A DNA stretch of 64,000 bases from Cupriavidus sp. IDO. GTDB lineage: Bacteria; Pseudomonadota; Gammaproteobacteria; Burkholderiales; Burkholderiaceae. Below, in pieces: positions 18,006 through 27,692 of the stretch; the stretch's first letter is position 1; each line of letters opens with the position of its first letter. Location: positions 115,053 to 179,052 of the forward strand of contig NZ_JWMA01000199.1 in assembly GCF_000812465.1 (NCBI RefSeq). The letters are read 5' to 3'. The notes beneath the pieces were generated by a model, which ran no database searches, was not told where the DNA came from, and saw nothing but the letters and a program-made list of their open reading frames with translations. The translations under genes were made by a program, and so were the position numbers.

Positions 18006-18068
18006 CGGGAATACCCTGCCACTTTTTTTCTTTTTATCTTTGTCATAGTGACCTAATTTAGGTTCTAT
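18006..18068 (+). promoter_or_regulatory. Island promoter module B (for the DUF1329-to-oxidase operon)
   Basis: CGGGAATACCCT (18006-18017), 22 bases of T-rich spacer, -35 TTGTCA (18040-18045), a 17-bp spacer with TGACCTA at 18049-18055, and a weak -10 TTCTAT (18063-18068), about 60 bases before the DUF1329 start. Same geometry as modules A and C. Confidence 0.78.
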
Positions 18069-18127
18069 GTCCTATTTATGAGCGGCCGGGCCAACGACCC
18101 GGTCGCCAAGGCTGGAAGGAGACTGAG

Positions 18128-19492
18128 ATGAAATACACAACGTTGTTCCTGAGCGTGGCCCTTGGGCTCGGTGGCGCGGCCTATGCCGCTGCGCCCGAGC
18201 AGGACGTTGCCCGGCTCGGCAAGGAGCTCACCCCGGTGGGCGCCGAGCGCGCCGGCAACAAGGACGGGACGATCCCCGAGTGGACCGGCGGCGACATGAA
18301 GGCGCCTGGTGGCTGGAAGCCTGGCGCGCCGCGCCCCGACCCCTACGCGAACGATAAGCGTGTGATTTCGATCGACGCGTCCAACGTCGACAAATACAAG
18401 GACAAGCTGGCGCCCGGGCAGGTCGAGATGGTGAAAACGATCCCGGGCTACCGGATGGACGTCTACCCGACGCACCGCTCCTGCGGCTTCCCCGACTTCT
18501 TCTACGAGCGGACGAAGAAGAATGCGACGACCGCGAAGCTTGCTGACAACGGCCAGAACCTCGCCGAGGCGGTCGGCGCCGCCGTGCCGTTCCCGATTCC
18601 GCAGAACGGCGCTGAAGCGATGTGGAACCACAAGCTGCACTGGAAGGGCGAGGGCTTCCAGATGAGCTATGCGGGCTACATCCCGCCGAAGGGCAGCGAC
18701 AGCATCGGCGAGCCGCTCGGCCAGGAGGAATGGCAGATGTCGCCGATGTGGTCGCCGTCGAACAAGGGGGTGGCCGATGCCCACGGCATCGAGAGCCTGT
18801 ACCTCAACACCTTTACCAGCCCGCCGTCGATCGCGGGGGACGCCACGCTCACGCAGTACAAGTTTTCCGACGCCAATGACATCTGGCTGTACTTCGCGAG
18901 CCAGCGCCGTGTGCGCCGGGCGCCGACGTACCAGTACGACGCCCCCCAACTCAACACCGAGAACCTGCTGATCGTCGACCAGTACATGCAGTTCAACGGC
19001 CCGCTCGACCGTTACGACTGGAAGCTGGCCGGCAAGAAGGAGCTGTACGTCCCCTACAACACGTATCGGGTCAATGCATCGGCGAACAAGGTCGAGGACG
19101 TCGTCAAGCCCAAGTTCCTCAGCCGCGACCTCAGCCGCTACGAGCTGCACCGCATGTGGGTGGTGGAGGCCACGCTCAAGGCCGGCATGCGGCACACCTT
19201 CCCAAAGCGCGTCTTCTATATCGACGAGGACACCTGGACCGTCCTGGTGGAGGACATGTACGACGCACAGGGCAAGGTATGGCGCACCGCCGAGATGGGG
19301 CCCTACATGGCCTGGGAAGTCCCGGCCTGCGTCTGGGCGGCCAACACCAGCTATGACCACCAGACCCACCGCGCGGTGCTCGACCGCATCGTTGCCGGCC
19401 ACAAGGAGCCGGACTGGCTCGCCGCGCGCGAAGGCCGCCTGAAGGAGAAGACATTCGAGCCCGACGGCCTGCGCCGGTTCACCACACGATAA
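18128..19492 (+). CDS. DUF1329 exported protein
   Basis: A 454-residue periplasmic protein of the DUF1329 family. The signal peptide is residues 1-21 (ending AYAA), and the mature N-terminus shows the family pattern LGKELTPVGAERAGNKDGTIPEWTGG. DUF1329 proteins are almost always encoded beside DUF1302 outer-membrane proteins and RND-type transporters in clusters for hydrophobic substrates. They are thought to act as periplasmic carriers with a lipoprotein-carrier-like fold. Here it is first in a long operon behind promoter module B, 27 bases before the DUF1302 gene. Its molecular role has not been shown. Confidence 0.9.
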   Translation: MKYTTLFLSVALGLGGAAYAAAPEQDVARLGKELTPVGAERAGNKDGTIPEWTGGDMKAPGGWKPGAPRPDPYANDKRVISIDASNVDKYKDKLAPGQVEMVKTIPGYRMDVYPTHRSCGFPDFFYERTKKNATTAKLADNGQNLAEAVGAAVPFPIPQNGAEAMWNHKLHWKGEGFQMSYAGYIPPKGSDSIGEPLGQEEWQMSPMWSPSNKGVADAHGIESLYLNTFTSPPSIAGDATLTQYKFSDANDIWLYFASQRRVRRAPTYQYDAPQLNTENLLIVDQYMQFNGPLDRYDWKLAGKKELYVPYNTYRVNASANKVEDVVKPKFLSRDLSRYELHRMWVVEATLKAGMRHTFPKRVFYIDEDTWTVLVEDMYDAQGKVWRTAEMGPYMAWEVPACVWAANTSYDHQTHRAVLDRIVAGHKEPDWLAAREGRLKEKTFEPDGLRRFTTR

Positions 19493-19519
19493 GAAAAAAG
19501 GCGCCATGGGGAGACAGTC

Positions 19520-21466
19520 ATGAAACTGCGTGATGTTTCAGAGGCGGCGGCGCAAGCCGTCGCGGGGATGCGAATGGACCGGAAGCTGGCCCGCACGGTG
19601 ATCGTGGGAATGCTGGCGGCGGCGGATGCCGGCTCGGCTTACGCCGCGCAGTGGACGCTCGACAACGGATGGTCGGTGGCCTTGGACTCGACAGTCTCGT
19701 TTGGCGTGGCGATGCGCACGTCGAAGACGAACTGCAGCTTTGTCGGCAACGACAACGGCGGCTGTGTCGGTGACGCGCCAACGCCGCTGCAGAAAAGCAA
19801 CCCGGCTGTCTTCTCGTCAAACCTGGACACGCTGCGCCTGAACCAGGACGACGGCAACCTGAACTACAAGCGCTGGCAGCCGGTCTCGGCCAATGCGCAG
19901 TGGACCAGCGACCTCTACGTCAAGGGCACCGATGGCTGGAGCGGGCTGGTGCGCGGCGTCGTCAACTATGACTTTGCGACCGACCACACCAGGCGGACCG
20001 ACCTCGACCCGGACGCGCGCAACTTCGCCACCAGCAACCCACGCCTGCTCGACGCCTACATTACCAAGGAGTTCGACATCGGCGACCAGCAGGCGCGTGT
20101 CCGGGTCGGCAACCAGGTGCTGAGCTGGGGTGAAGACCTCTATATCCCGGGCGGTGTCAATTCGATCAACGCGATCTACCTGCCGTCCGCGCACCAGCCG
20201 GGAACGCCGCTGAAGAATCTCTTCATCCCCGCACCCATGGTCTCGGCGAGCACTTCGCTCGGCAAGGACCTCGGCCTCGAGGCCTTCTACCAGTGGAAGT
20301 GGAACAGCTTCCAGTTCGACGCGCCCGGGACCTTCTTTTCGACCAGCGACTTCCTCGGCAAGGGTGGGCGGGGCTTCTATATCCCGACCTCAGCCGTCAA
20401 TGGCGCGCTCGCAGCGTCGGGAATGGCGCCGCTTCCCAGCGGCACGATTGGCGACACGGGGACCCGGATCGTCGGCATCAATCCCGCGACCGGGATGCCA
20501 TACAACCGCCGCCTGAGCACCGGGGAGCTGGCGAACCCCAATACCAACCCGGTGGGGCCCCTGCTCGGCACCGGCACCTTCATCCCGCGCGGCCCGGACA
20601 ACGACCCGAGCAACAACGGGCAAGGGGGGATGGCAATGCGCTACAAGTTCCCCGACAGCGGCAATGAACTCGGCCTGTATTACTACCACTACAGCGAGAA
20701 GGTGCCGTTCGTGAGCTACAAGGTGGTCAACACCACGGCCAATCCGTTCGGCTGGCAGGCTTCCCTTGACTATGGCAAGAACCGCGACCTGTTCGGCCTC
20801 TCGTATAACTTCCAGGTTGGCGAATGGGCGATCGGCACCGAGCTGTCGTACCGCCCGAGGGACAGCGTCGCCATCGACCCGACCACGGTCATTGACCCGG
20901 GCAACCCCTACTACTGCAACGCCCTGGCCGATTTCGCGGTCAAGCCGGTCGGCAGCAGTTGCCGCGGCGCGGTCGACACGCAGCACTACCAGCTCCATCT
21001 GACCGGCATCCACATCATGTCGCCGTCGGGTTCGTTCGGCTGGCTGCTGCGCGCGCTGGGCGCCACCGAGGGCACGATTACCGCCGAAGGTGCGCTGGCG
21101 TACTACCCGAAGCTCAAGCTCAACGCCGGCATTCCGTATGCGGTCACCGCCGACTACACGCTGCCGACCAAGTTGTCGGCCGGGATGGTCCTCGCGGCTT
21201 CGGTGACGTATCCGAACATCTTCGGCACGCGCGCCTCGCTGTCACCGGATATCGCCATATCGCAGGGGATCGGGGGGTACTCGGCAACGGCGTTGCCCGG
21301 CTTCATCCAGGGCGCGGGCGCCGCTGTCATCGGCGCGACCATCGACTTCAAGACCAAGCCGGAGACAAAGATGCGCGTCGATTACACGCACAACTGGGGC
21401 GGTAGTGCGAGCAACCTGCTGCGCGACCGCGATTTCATGTCTGTCAGCCTGACCACTTCATTCTGA
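19520..21466 (+). CDS. DUF1302 outer-membrane protein
   Basis: A 648-residue protein with a signal region ending near residue 42 (SAYAA) and a long, Tyr/Trp/Asn-rich beta-barrel-like mature part, ending in the aromatic FMSVSLTTSF typical of outer-membrane proteins. It matches the DUF1302 family in length, in QVLSWGEDLYIPGGVNSINAI and in the AMRYKFPDSGNELGLYYYHYSEKVPF region. It probably passes a hydrophobic compound across the outer membrane together with DUF1329 and the RND protein. Its stop codon overlaps the next start (TGATG), showing translational coupling. Confidence 0.9.
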   Translation: MKLRDVSEAAAQAVAGMRMDRKLARTVIVGMLAAADAGSAYAAQWTLDNGWSVALDSTVSFGVAMRTSKTNCSFVGNDNGGCVGDAPTPLQKSNPAVFSSNLDTLRLNQDDGNLNYKRWQPVSANAQWTSDLYVKGTDGWSGLVRGVVNYDFATDHTRRTDLDPDARNFATSNPRLLDAYITKEFDIGDQQARVRVGNQVLSWGEDLYIPGGVNSINAIYLPSAHQPGTPLKNLFIPAPMVSASTSLGKDLGLEAFYQWKWNSFQFDAPGTFFSTSDFLGKGGRGFYIPTSAVNGALAASGMAPLPSGTIGDTGTRIVGINPATGMPYNRRLSTGELANPNTNPVGPLLGTGTFIPRGPDNDPSNNGQGGMAMRYKFPDSGNELGLYYYHYSEKVPFVSYKVVNTTANPFGWQASLDYGKNRDLFGLSYNFQVGEWAIGTELSYRPRDSVAIDPTTVIDPGNPYYCNALADFAVKPVGSSCRGAVDTQHYQLHLTGIHIMSPSGSFGWLLRALGATEGTITAEGALAYYPKLKLNAGIPYAVTADYTLPTKLSAGMVLAASVTYPNIFGTRASLSPDIAISQGIGGYSATALPGFIQGAGAAVIGATIDFKTKPETKMRVDYTHNWGGSASNLLRDRDFMSVSLTTSF

Positions 21467-23844
21467 TGCTTTCACGTCTGATAACCCGTCTGGAAGCCGC
21501 CCTGTTCGGGCATCGCCTTCCGTTTCTGCTGGTGCTGGCAGCTTTCACGGCCTGCATGGGCATGCTTGGGTCCAGGCTCCACTTGGAGGCCGGCTTCGAG
21601 AAGCAGTTGCCGCAAGGTCACGAGTACATCAAGACCTTCGAGCAGTTCCGTGACCAGCTCTTTGGCGCCAACCGGCTGACCATCACCGTCCATGCCCGCC
21701 AGGGCGACGTCTGGAATGCGGCTGCGCTTACCCAGGTACTCAAGGTGACTGAGGCCGTCACCTACCTTCCGGGCGTGGATCGGACCAGCGTGACATCGCT
21801 GTGGACGCCGAACGTCTTCTTCACCGAGATCACCGAGGACGGCTTCCGGGCAGAGGCGGTGACGGGCGGGGACATCGTGCCGGAGAAGCTCACCGCCGAG
21901 GTGATCGGCAAGGTGCGCCAACGCACGATGGCCGGCGGCCACATCGGAACGCTGGTTGCGCGAGATCAGTCGAGTGCCCTGATCACCGCCACGCTGAGCG
22001 ATGTCGATGCCAGCACCGGAAAAAAGCTCGACTACGTCGCGTTCAACCGGCTGCTCGAGGAGAAGATCCGGCGCCCGTTCGAGAACGACAAGGTCGAGAT
22101 CCAGATCATCGGCTTCGCCAAGCAGACCGGCGACATCGCCGACCGCGCGGCAGACGTGACACGCTTCTTCGGCATTGCCTTCCTGCTCACCGGGCTGGCA
22201 GTGTACTGGTATTGCCGGTCTGTCCGCCTGACCCTGCTGCCGCTCGCCTGCTCGCTGGTGTCGCTGATCTGGCAGTTCGGCACGCTGCGCGTGCTCGGCT
22301 ACGGGCTGGACCCGCTGGCGATCCTGGTGCCGTTCCTGGTATTCGCGATCGGCGTGTCGCACGGCATCCAGCAGATCAACTTCATCGTCCGCGAGGTGGC
22401 GCATGGCACCGACTCCGCCATGGCTGCCCGGCGCAGCTTCACGGGTCTGCTGATTCCCGGATCGCTTGCGCTCATCACGGCGCTGGTGAGCTTCGTCACG
22501 CTCATCCTGATTCCGATCCCGATGATCCGGGAGCTGGCGATCACCGCGGCGATCGGGGTGGGCTACAAGATCGTCACCAACCTGATGATGTTGCCCGTGG
22601 CGGCGTCGTACTTCCGCTTCTCGCCGGAGTTCGCGCGTCGGTCGCTCGCGCGGCGCGAGCGACATAACGTGTGGCTCGAGGCCGTCGCCCGCATCGCACA
22701 GCCACGCTACGCGGCGATGGTGACCCTCGCCGGTGCCGTGGTCTTCGGCCTGGCGGTGTGGCAGAGTCAGGGGCGGCACATAGGCAGTCTCCAGGCCGGT
22801 GCACCGGAACTGCGTGCGGATTCGCGCTACAACACCGACGTGGCGGCGATCGTCAACCGCTTCGACGTAGGCCTGGACTGGCTCACGGTTGTCTTCGAGG
22901 CGGCGCCTGAGCGCAAGGGCGAGGTCTGCTCCCGCGCGGACGAGCTTCTGTTCATCGATGACTTTGCCTGGCGCATGGGTAGCGTTCCCGGCGTGGTCTC
23001 GACGGATTCGCTGGCCGGGCAACTCAAGCTTTACAACGTCGGGATGAATGAAGGCAGCCCGAAGATGGCGACCGTGACGCGAGATCGGCGCGGCCTCGGC
23101 TCGCAGTTCCAGGGTGTGAACAACCGCATCGCCGGCCTCTCGTCAATCGACTGCCGCGTGCAGGGCGTCAACCTCTATCTGCCGGACCACCGCGCAACGA
23201 CGATCAAGAGTGTTGTGTCGGCGGTGAAGCAGTTCCGCGACGCAAACTGGATTGACGGCGTTCGCGTCAGGCTCGCGAGCGGCAACGCCGGCGTTCAGGC
23301 TGCCACCAATGAAGTGCTGGAGGCGAGCGAGCTGCCGATGATGCTCTATGTCTACGCCGCCATCCTCGCCCTCGTGTTTCTGGTGTATCGGGACTGGCGC
23401 GCGATGATCGCCTGCTGCCTGCCGCTGACCGTGGCGACCTGGATCGGCTACTGGTTCATGAAGAAACTGGAGATCGGTCTGACGGTGGCCACGCTGCCGG
23501 TGATGGTGCTCGCGGTCGGCGTCGGGGTGGACTACGCCTTCTACATCTACAACCGCCTGCAGGTGCAACTGGCACACGGGCTCGAGTTCACCAGGGCGCT
23601 CGAACTCGCGATGAAGGAGACGGGACTCGCAACGGTATTCACCGCCATCACGCTGTCGGTCGGCGTGGCAACCTGGACCTTCTCGAGCCTCAAGTTCCAG
23701 GCCGACATGGGCGCGCTGCTGACCTTCATGTTCATCGTCAACATGGTGATGGCGATCACGCTCCTGCCCGCTTTCGCGGCGATGCTCGAGAAGTTCTTTC
23801 CCCGTCGCGGCCCGGTGCACATGCCGGAAATTCTGAAGCACTAG
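21466..23844 (+). CDS. RND/MMPL-type transporter
   Basis: A 792-residue RND-superfamily protein of the short MMPL/HpnN-like class. It has two halves, each with a periplasmic loop and a six-helix bundle (TM1 at 18-36; bundle about 230-400; TM7 near 415-430; bundle about 620-780). The conserved GVGVDYAFYIYNRLQ and FAIGVSHGIQQINF motifs are visible. Relatives move lipids or other hydrophobic molecules across the inner membrane. It overlaps the DUF1302 stop by one base, so barrel, carrier and transporter likely form one envelope-spanning path; direction cannot be deduced. Confidence 0.88.
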   Translation: MLSRLITRLEAALFGHRLPFLLVLAAFTACMGMLGSRLHLEAGFEKQLPQGHEYIKTFEQFRDQLFGANRLTITVHARQGDVWNAAALTQVLKVTEAVTYLPGVDRTSVTSLWTPNVFFTEITEDGFRAEAVTGGDIVPEKLTAEVIGKVRQRTMAGGHIGTLVARDQSSALITATLSDVDASTGKKLDYVAFNRLLEEKIRRPFENDKVEIQIIGFAKQTGDIADRAADVTRFFGIAFLLTGLAVYWYCRSVRLTLLPLACSLVSLIWQFGTLRVLGYGLDPLAILVPFLVFAIGVSHGIQQINFIVREVAHGTDSAMAARRSFTGLLIPGSLALITALVSFVTLILIPIPMIRELAITAAIGVGYKIVTNLMMLPVAASYFRFSPEFARRSLARRERHNVWLEAVARIAQPRYAAMVTLAGAVVFGLAVWQSQGRHIGSLQAGAPELRADSRYNTDVAAIVNRFDVGLDWLTVVFEAAPERKGEVCSRADELLFIDDFAWRMGSVPGVVSTDSLAGQLKLYNVGMNEGSPKMATVTRDRRGLGSQFQGVNNRIAGLSSIDCRVQGVNLYLPDHRATTIKSVVSAVKQFRDANWIDGVRVRLASGNAGVQAATNEVLEASELPMMLYVYAAILALVFLVYRDWRAMIACCLPLTVATWIGYWFMKKLEIGLTVATLPVMVLAVGVGVDYAFYIYNRLQVQLAHGLEFTRALELAMKETGLATVFTAITLSVGVATWTFSSLKFQADMGALLTFMFIVNMVMAITLLPAFAAMLEKFFPRRGPVHMPEILKH

Positions 23845-23867
23845 GACGCAAGAAGGAGGCAATTTTC

Positions 23868-24845
23868 ATGAACCTGCACCGATTCCTGCCGCTTGCCGCA
23901 ATCGCCTTCTGGCTCGCGTGGCCGGCGGACGCGGCGGAGACCGCTGCCGCTAAACACTGGCCGACCATGGAGCCCGCCCGCCATGTCTCTAATGCGGCTG
24001 CCGCACCGTTGCTCGCGTCCGCCCGCGCAGGGAACCGCGTGGTCGCGGTGGGAGACCATGGCGTCATCCTCCTGTCCGATGACGGCGTCAAGTTCCGGCA
24101 AGCGAAGATGGTCCCCGTCCGTTCGTTGCTGACTTCCGTTCAGTTCCTTGACGCGCGGCGTGGCTACGCGGCGGGTCATGATGGCGTCGTACTTGGCACG
24201 CAGGACGGCGGCGAGACCTGGATACTCCTGCGCGCCGAGCCGGGTGTCGAGCAGCCGATCCTTTCGATGCACTTCGACAGCCTGGAGCATGGTATCGCAG
24301 TGGGCCTGTACGGTTGGGCAATCGAGACCCGCGATGCAGGCCGGACCTGGTCCGGGCTCGATGTCGAAGCTGGCGAGAATGCCGACCGGCACCTGCTGCA
24401 CATGTTTGCAAGCAGCCGCGGTTCGCTGTTCATCGTCGGCGAAGGCGGAACCATCTACCGCTCGACCGACAGGGGAAAGTCGTGGGAGGGTACGACCACC
24501 GGAGACAAGGGGTCGCTCTGGTACGGACTCGTGCTCTCCGACGGCACGCTTCTCGCCTGTGGAATGCGTGGCCACGTCTATCGCAGCAGCGATGACGGCA
24601 AAACATGGCAGAGCGTCGAAGCACATACCAGCCAATCGCTGACAGGAATCGCACAACTCGCGGACGGCAGCGTGATCGTCGTCGGCATGGCCGGAACCGT
24701 GCTCGAAAGCAGGGACCACGGCAAGACCTTCACGTTCACGGAACGCGTCGAGCAGGAAGCCTTGACGGCGGTGCTCCCCGACGGATCCCGCCCGCTCCTG
24801 CTGTCGATGACCGGCCCGTTGCCGGGCGCGGGTCCAGCCAGGTAG
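23868..24845 (+). CDS. Exported YCF48/BNR-repeat protein
   Basis: A 325-residue protein with a signal peptide (residues 1-23, ending ADA) followed by repeated blades of the YCF48/BNR type. The repeats read like GYAAGHDGVVLGTQDGGETWILL, GIAVGLYGWAIETRDAGRTWSGL and LFIVGEGGTIYRSTDRGKSWEG, giving a beta-propeller. Such proteins accompany DUF1302, DUF1329 and RND genes in many proteobacterial clusters, perhaps as periplasmic assembly factors or scaffolds. It is 23 bases from the RND gene in the same operon. The specific job is unknown. Confidence 0.85.
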   Translation: MNLHRFLPLAAIAFWLAWPADAAETAAAKHWPTMEPARHVSNAAAAPLLASARAGNRVVAVGDHGVILLSDDGVKFRQAKMVPVRSLLTSVQFLDARRGYAAGHDGVVLGTQDGGETWILLRAEPGVEQPILSMHFDSLEHGIAVGLYGWAIETRDAGRTWSGLDVEAGENADRHLLHMFASSRGSLFIVGEGGTIYRSTDRGKSWEGTTTGDKGSLWYGLVLSDGTLLACGMRGHVYRSSDDGKTWQSVEAHTSQSLTGIAQLADGSVIVVGMAGTVLESRDHGKTFTFTERVEQEALTAVLPDGSRPLLLSMTGPLPGAGPAR

Positions 24846-24935
24846 CCAGCCTTCTCAAGCAGTCGTCCGGAACACGGACGGCAGCACCTTCATCAACGCA
24901 ATTCTTGCCAAACCACAAATCTCAAGGAGACAACC

Positions 24936-26066
24936 ATGGCAAAAAACCCAGTCGTCGTCTACGGCGCAAGCGGCTACACCGGCATGTTGATCATGGACTG
25001 GCTGATCGACCAGGACATTCCTTTCACGGCGGTGGCGCGAAACGCCGGCCGGGCGAAGGAAATGATGGCGCAGCGCGTCGTGCGCCTGGAATCGGCCAAC
25101 TATGAGCTGATCGAAGCGGAACACGATGTCGATGCGCTGGTGGAAGCCTTCCGCGGTGCGAAGGTGGTGTGCAACACCGTCGGACCGTTCTCCACGGTCG
25201 GGCTGGTCGGTGTCGAAGCGGCGCTCAAGGCGGGTTGCCATTATCTCGACACCACCGGCGAGCAACCGCACCTCCGCAAGGTGCGCGACCAGTTCGGCGA
25301 ACTCTATCGTCAGGCCGGCCTGCTGGTGTCGCCGTCCAATGCCTACATGTACACGTTCGCTGAAATCGCCGCCGAGCTGGCGCTCGAGACGCCCGGCGTC
25401 GATGCGCTGGAGACCGCCACGCTGTGCCGCGGCCCTCGTGGCGGCGCTGGCGTCAGCGTGGGCTCGACCGCGACGATCTTCGAGGGCTATCGCCACGATG
25501 CCTGCTTCCTGTGGGAAAAGAAGCTGACGCCGCACGCTCCGCATGCGTCGTTCAATGTCGTCGATCCCGCCTTCATGCAACCGGTGTTCTGCCTGCCGTG
25601 GGGCGGCACGTCGTTGCCCGTCAACTTCGAGCACGACCCGCGCGTGCGCAGCTGCATCTCCAGCGTGGGCTTCTATGACAACGATGCGATGCGAATGGTG
25701 CATGCGCTGGGCCAGAAGTGGGACGCCGAGTACAAGGACCTGCCGCGCGAGCAGCAGGACGCGGTGCTGAAGCAGATCGTCGATTCGACCACGCCAGCCA
25801 TGCCGCCGCGCGAGCGCACCACGGTGCAGCGCACTGTCGACTTCGCCATCGGCCGCGGCCAGCTGGCATCGGTCCGGGCGACCGTGCATGGGACCACGCC
25901 GTACATCGCCACCGGGGCGATCCAGACGGCCGGCGTCATCAAGCTCCTCGACGGCGACACCGCCAGGGTCGGCTTCGCGTCCGGCTCGAAGGCGTTCGGG
26001 CACCGCTACCTGCTCGGCTTCCTGGAGCAGCGCGGGCTGGCGCGCGCGAAGGTTGCACACCTGTGA
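24936..26066 (+). CDS. Saccharopine-dehydrogenase-like NAD(P)-binding protein
   Basis: A 376-residue cytoplasmic protein with an N-terminal Rossmann motif (VVYGASGYTGMLIMDWL, residues 7-23) and the saccharopine dehydrogenase/trans-acting enoyl-reductase-like layout (ADHDVDALVEAF..., VCNTVGPFSTVG, AALKAGCHYLDTTGE). It belongs to a group often found in lipid and sterol clusters and not shown to be true saccharopine dehydrogenase. It could be an oxidoreductase acting on an amino or keto intermediate. It sits 90 bases after the YCF48-like gene, before the acyl-CoA ligase. Confidence 0.75.
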   Translation: MAKNPVVVYGASGYTGMLIMDWLIDQDIPFTAVARNAGRAKEMMAQRVVRLESANYELIEAEHDVDALVEAFRGAKVVCNTVGPFSTVGLVGVEAALKAGCHYLDTTGEQPHLRKVRDQFGELYRQAGLLVSPSNAYMYTFAEIAAELALETPGVDALETATLCRGPRGGAGVSVGSTATIFEGYRHDACFLWEKKLTPHAPHASFNVVDPAFMQPVFCLPWGGTSLPVNFEHDPRVRSCISSVGFYDNDAMRMVHALGQKWDAEYKDLPREQQDAVLKQIVDSTTPAMPPRERTTVQRTVDFAIGRGQLASVRATVHGTTPYIATGAIQTAGVIKLLDGDTARVGFASGSKAFGHRYLLGFLEQRGLARAKVAHL

Positions 26067-26108
26067 GCGCCGTCGCAGGGCCGATAGAGATTCTCAGGAA
26101 TACGTGAC

Positions 26109-27665
26109 ATGGCAATTATTGATTTCTTTGACCGAGGGTGGCGCATCAACCCTCACGGCATCGCCTATATCCAGGACGAGCGCCGCTTTTCGTTCCAGGA
26201 GATCGGCGAGCTGTCCTGCCGAATCGCGAACGGGCTGATCGCTGCCGGTTTTGCAAAGGAAGCCAAAGCCGCCGTCTGGGCGGACAACGACGTCACCGCC
26301 TGGGGTTGCGCCCTTGGGACGTGGCGCGCCGGGATGGCATACATACCTGTCAACGGACGCAACGCGCCTGCGGAGAACCAGTTCATTCTCGATGCCTTTG
26401 ACTGTGAGGCACTGTTCTTCCAGCAAGCGTTCGCGCCGGTGATCGAAGCGCTGCGGGACAGCCTGCCCAAGGTCCGGCTTTGGGTGTGCGTCGATGCCGG
26501 CCTGCCGTGGGCGCCGTCGCTGGCGACGTGGAGCGCGGGCCAACCGGCCACCGCGCCGCTGGTCGACTACCACATGGACGAAATGGTGACGCTTTCGGCA
26601 ACCGGTGGAACCACTGGCGCGCCCAAGGGGGTGATGAACACGCACCGCGCGTACCAGACCTACTTCGCGCAGTTCATGATGGCGTACCCCTACCAGGGGG
26701 ACGAGCGCCCGGTGAACCTGGCAGCCGCGCCGATGACGCATACGGCGGGGATGCTGTCGCTGCCCTGCACTGCGCGGGGCGGCACGGTGGTCGTGCTGCC
26801 GAAGCCCGATCCCGCGGCCGTGCTCGGCGCGGTTGCGAAGCATCGGGTCACGGAGTTCTTCCTGCCGCCGACGGTGATCTACCGGCTGCTCGACATCCCC
26901 GGCATCGGGAAGCAGGATTTCTCGTCACTCAGGTGCTTCCTCTATGGCGCGGCACCGATGTCGGTAGAGAAGCTCAAGCGCGCGATCGAGGTGTTCGGTC
27001 CAGTCATGGCCGGCGGCTACGGCCAGACCGAAGCCCCGGCGTCGATTTCCTACCTGACCCCGGCAGAGCATTTCAGTGGAGGCAAGATCGCTTCCGACGA
27101 AAGGCTCGCCTCGGTCGGCCGTCCCAACCCGCTGATCCGCGTGGAGATCATGAACGAGCGCGGCGAGGTGCTGCCGCAAGGCGAGAGCGGCGAGATCTGC
27201 GTGCGCGGCGACCTGGTCATGAAGGGGTATTACAAGGCCCCGGACAAGACCGCGGAGACCGTCATCGACGGCTGGCTGCACACCGGCGACATCGGCCACC
27301 TCGACGCCGAGGGCTACCTCCACATCACGGACCGCAAGAAGGACATGATCATCAGCGGCGGCTTCAATGTCTACCCGAGCGAAGTCGAGCAAGTCATCTG
27401 GGCGCATCCGGCGGTGCAGGACTGCGCGGTGATCGGTGTGCCCGACGATAAGTGGGGCGAGGCGGTGAAGGCGGTGGTGGAACTCAATGCGGGCCACGAC
27501 GTGAGCGCCGACGAGCTCGTCGCACTGTGCAAGGACAAGCTCGGCTCGGTCAAGGCGCCAAAGAGCGTTGACTTTGTCGCCGCACTGCCTCGAAGCCCGG
27601 TGGGCAAGGTATTGAAGAAGGACCTGCGCGAGCAGTACTGGCAGGGCCTGCAACGCAAAATCTAA
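26109..27665 (+). CDS. Acyl-CoA synthetase (AMP-forming ligase)
   Basis: A 518-residue ANL-superfamily ligase that should activate a carboxylic acid to its CoA thioester. The P-loop LSATGGTTGAPKGV (about residue 160), the GGYGQTEAP motif (about 302), the hinge region GWLHTGDIGHLDAEGYLHITDRKKDMIISGGFNV split across positions 393-427, and the C-terminal catalytic Lys in RSPVGKVLKKDL are all intact. It is in the module B operon between the reductase-like gene and a thiolase, as expected for CoA-dependent chain shortening. The acid is unknown. Confidence 0.92.
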   Translation: MAIIDFFDRGWRINPHGIAYIQDERRFSFQEIGELSCRIANGLIAAGFAKEAKAAVWADNDVTAWGCALGTWRAGMAYIPVNGRNAPAENQFILDAFDCEALFFQQAFAPVIEALRDSLPKVRLWVCVDAGLPWAPSLATWSAGQPATAPLVDYHMDEMVTLSATGGTTGAPKGVMNTHRAYQTYFAQFMMAYPYQGDERPVNLAAAPMTHTAGMLSLPCTARGGTVVVLPKPDPAAVLGAVAKHRVTEFFLPPTVIYRLLDIPGIGKQDFSSLRCFLYGAAPMSVEKLKRAIEVFGPVMAGGYGQTEAPASISYLTPAEHFSGGKIASDERLASVGRPNPLIRVEIMNERGEVLPQGESGEICVRGDLVMKGYYKAPDKTAETVIDGWLHTGDIGHLDAEGYLHITDRKKDMIISGGFNVYPSEVEQVIWAHPAVQDCAVIGVPDDKWGEAVKAVVELNAGHDVSADELVALCKDKLGSVKAPKSVDFVAALPRSPVGKVLKKDLREQYWQGLQRKI

Positions 27666-27692
27666 ACCGGGACACCCGGGAACGACTTCACA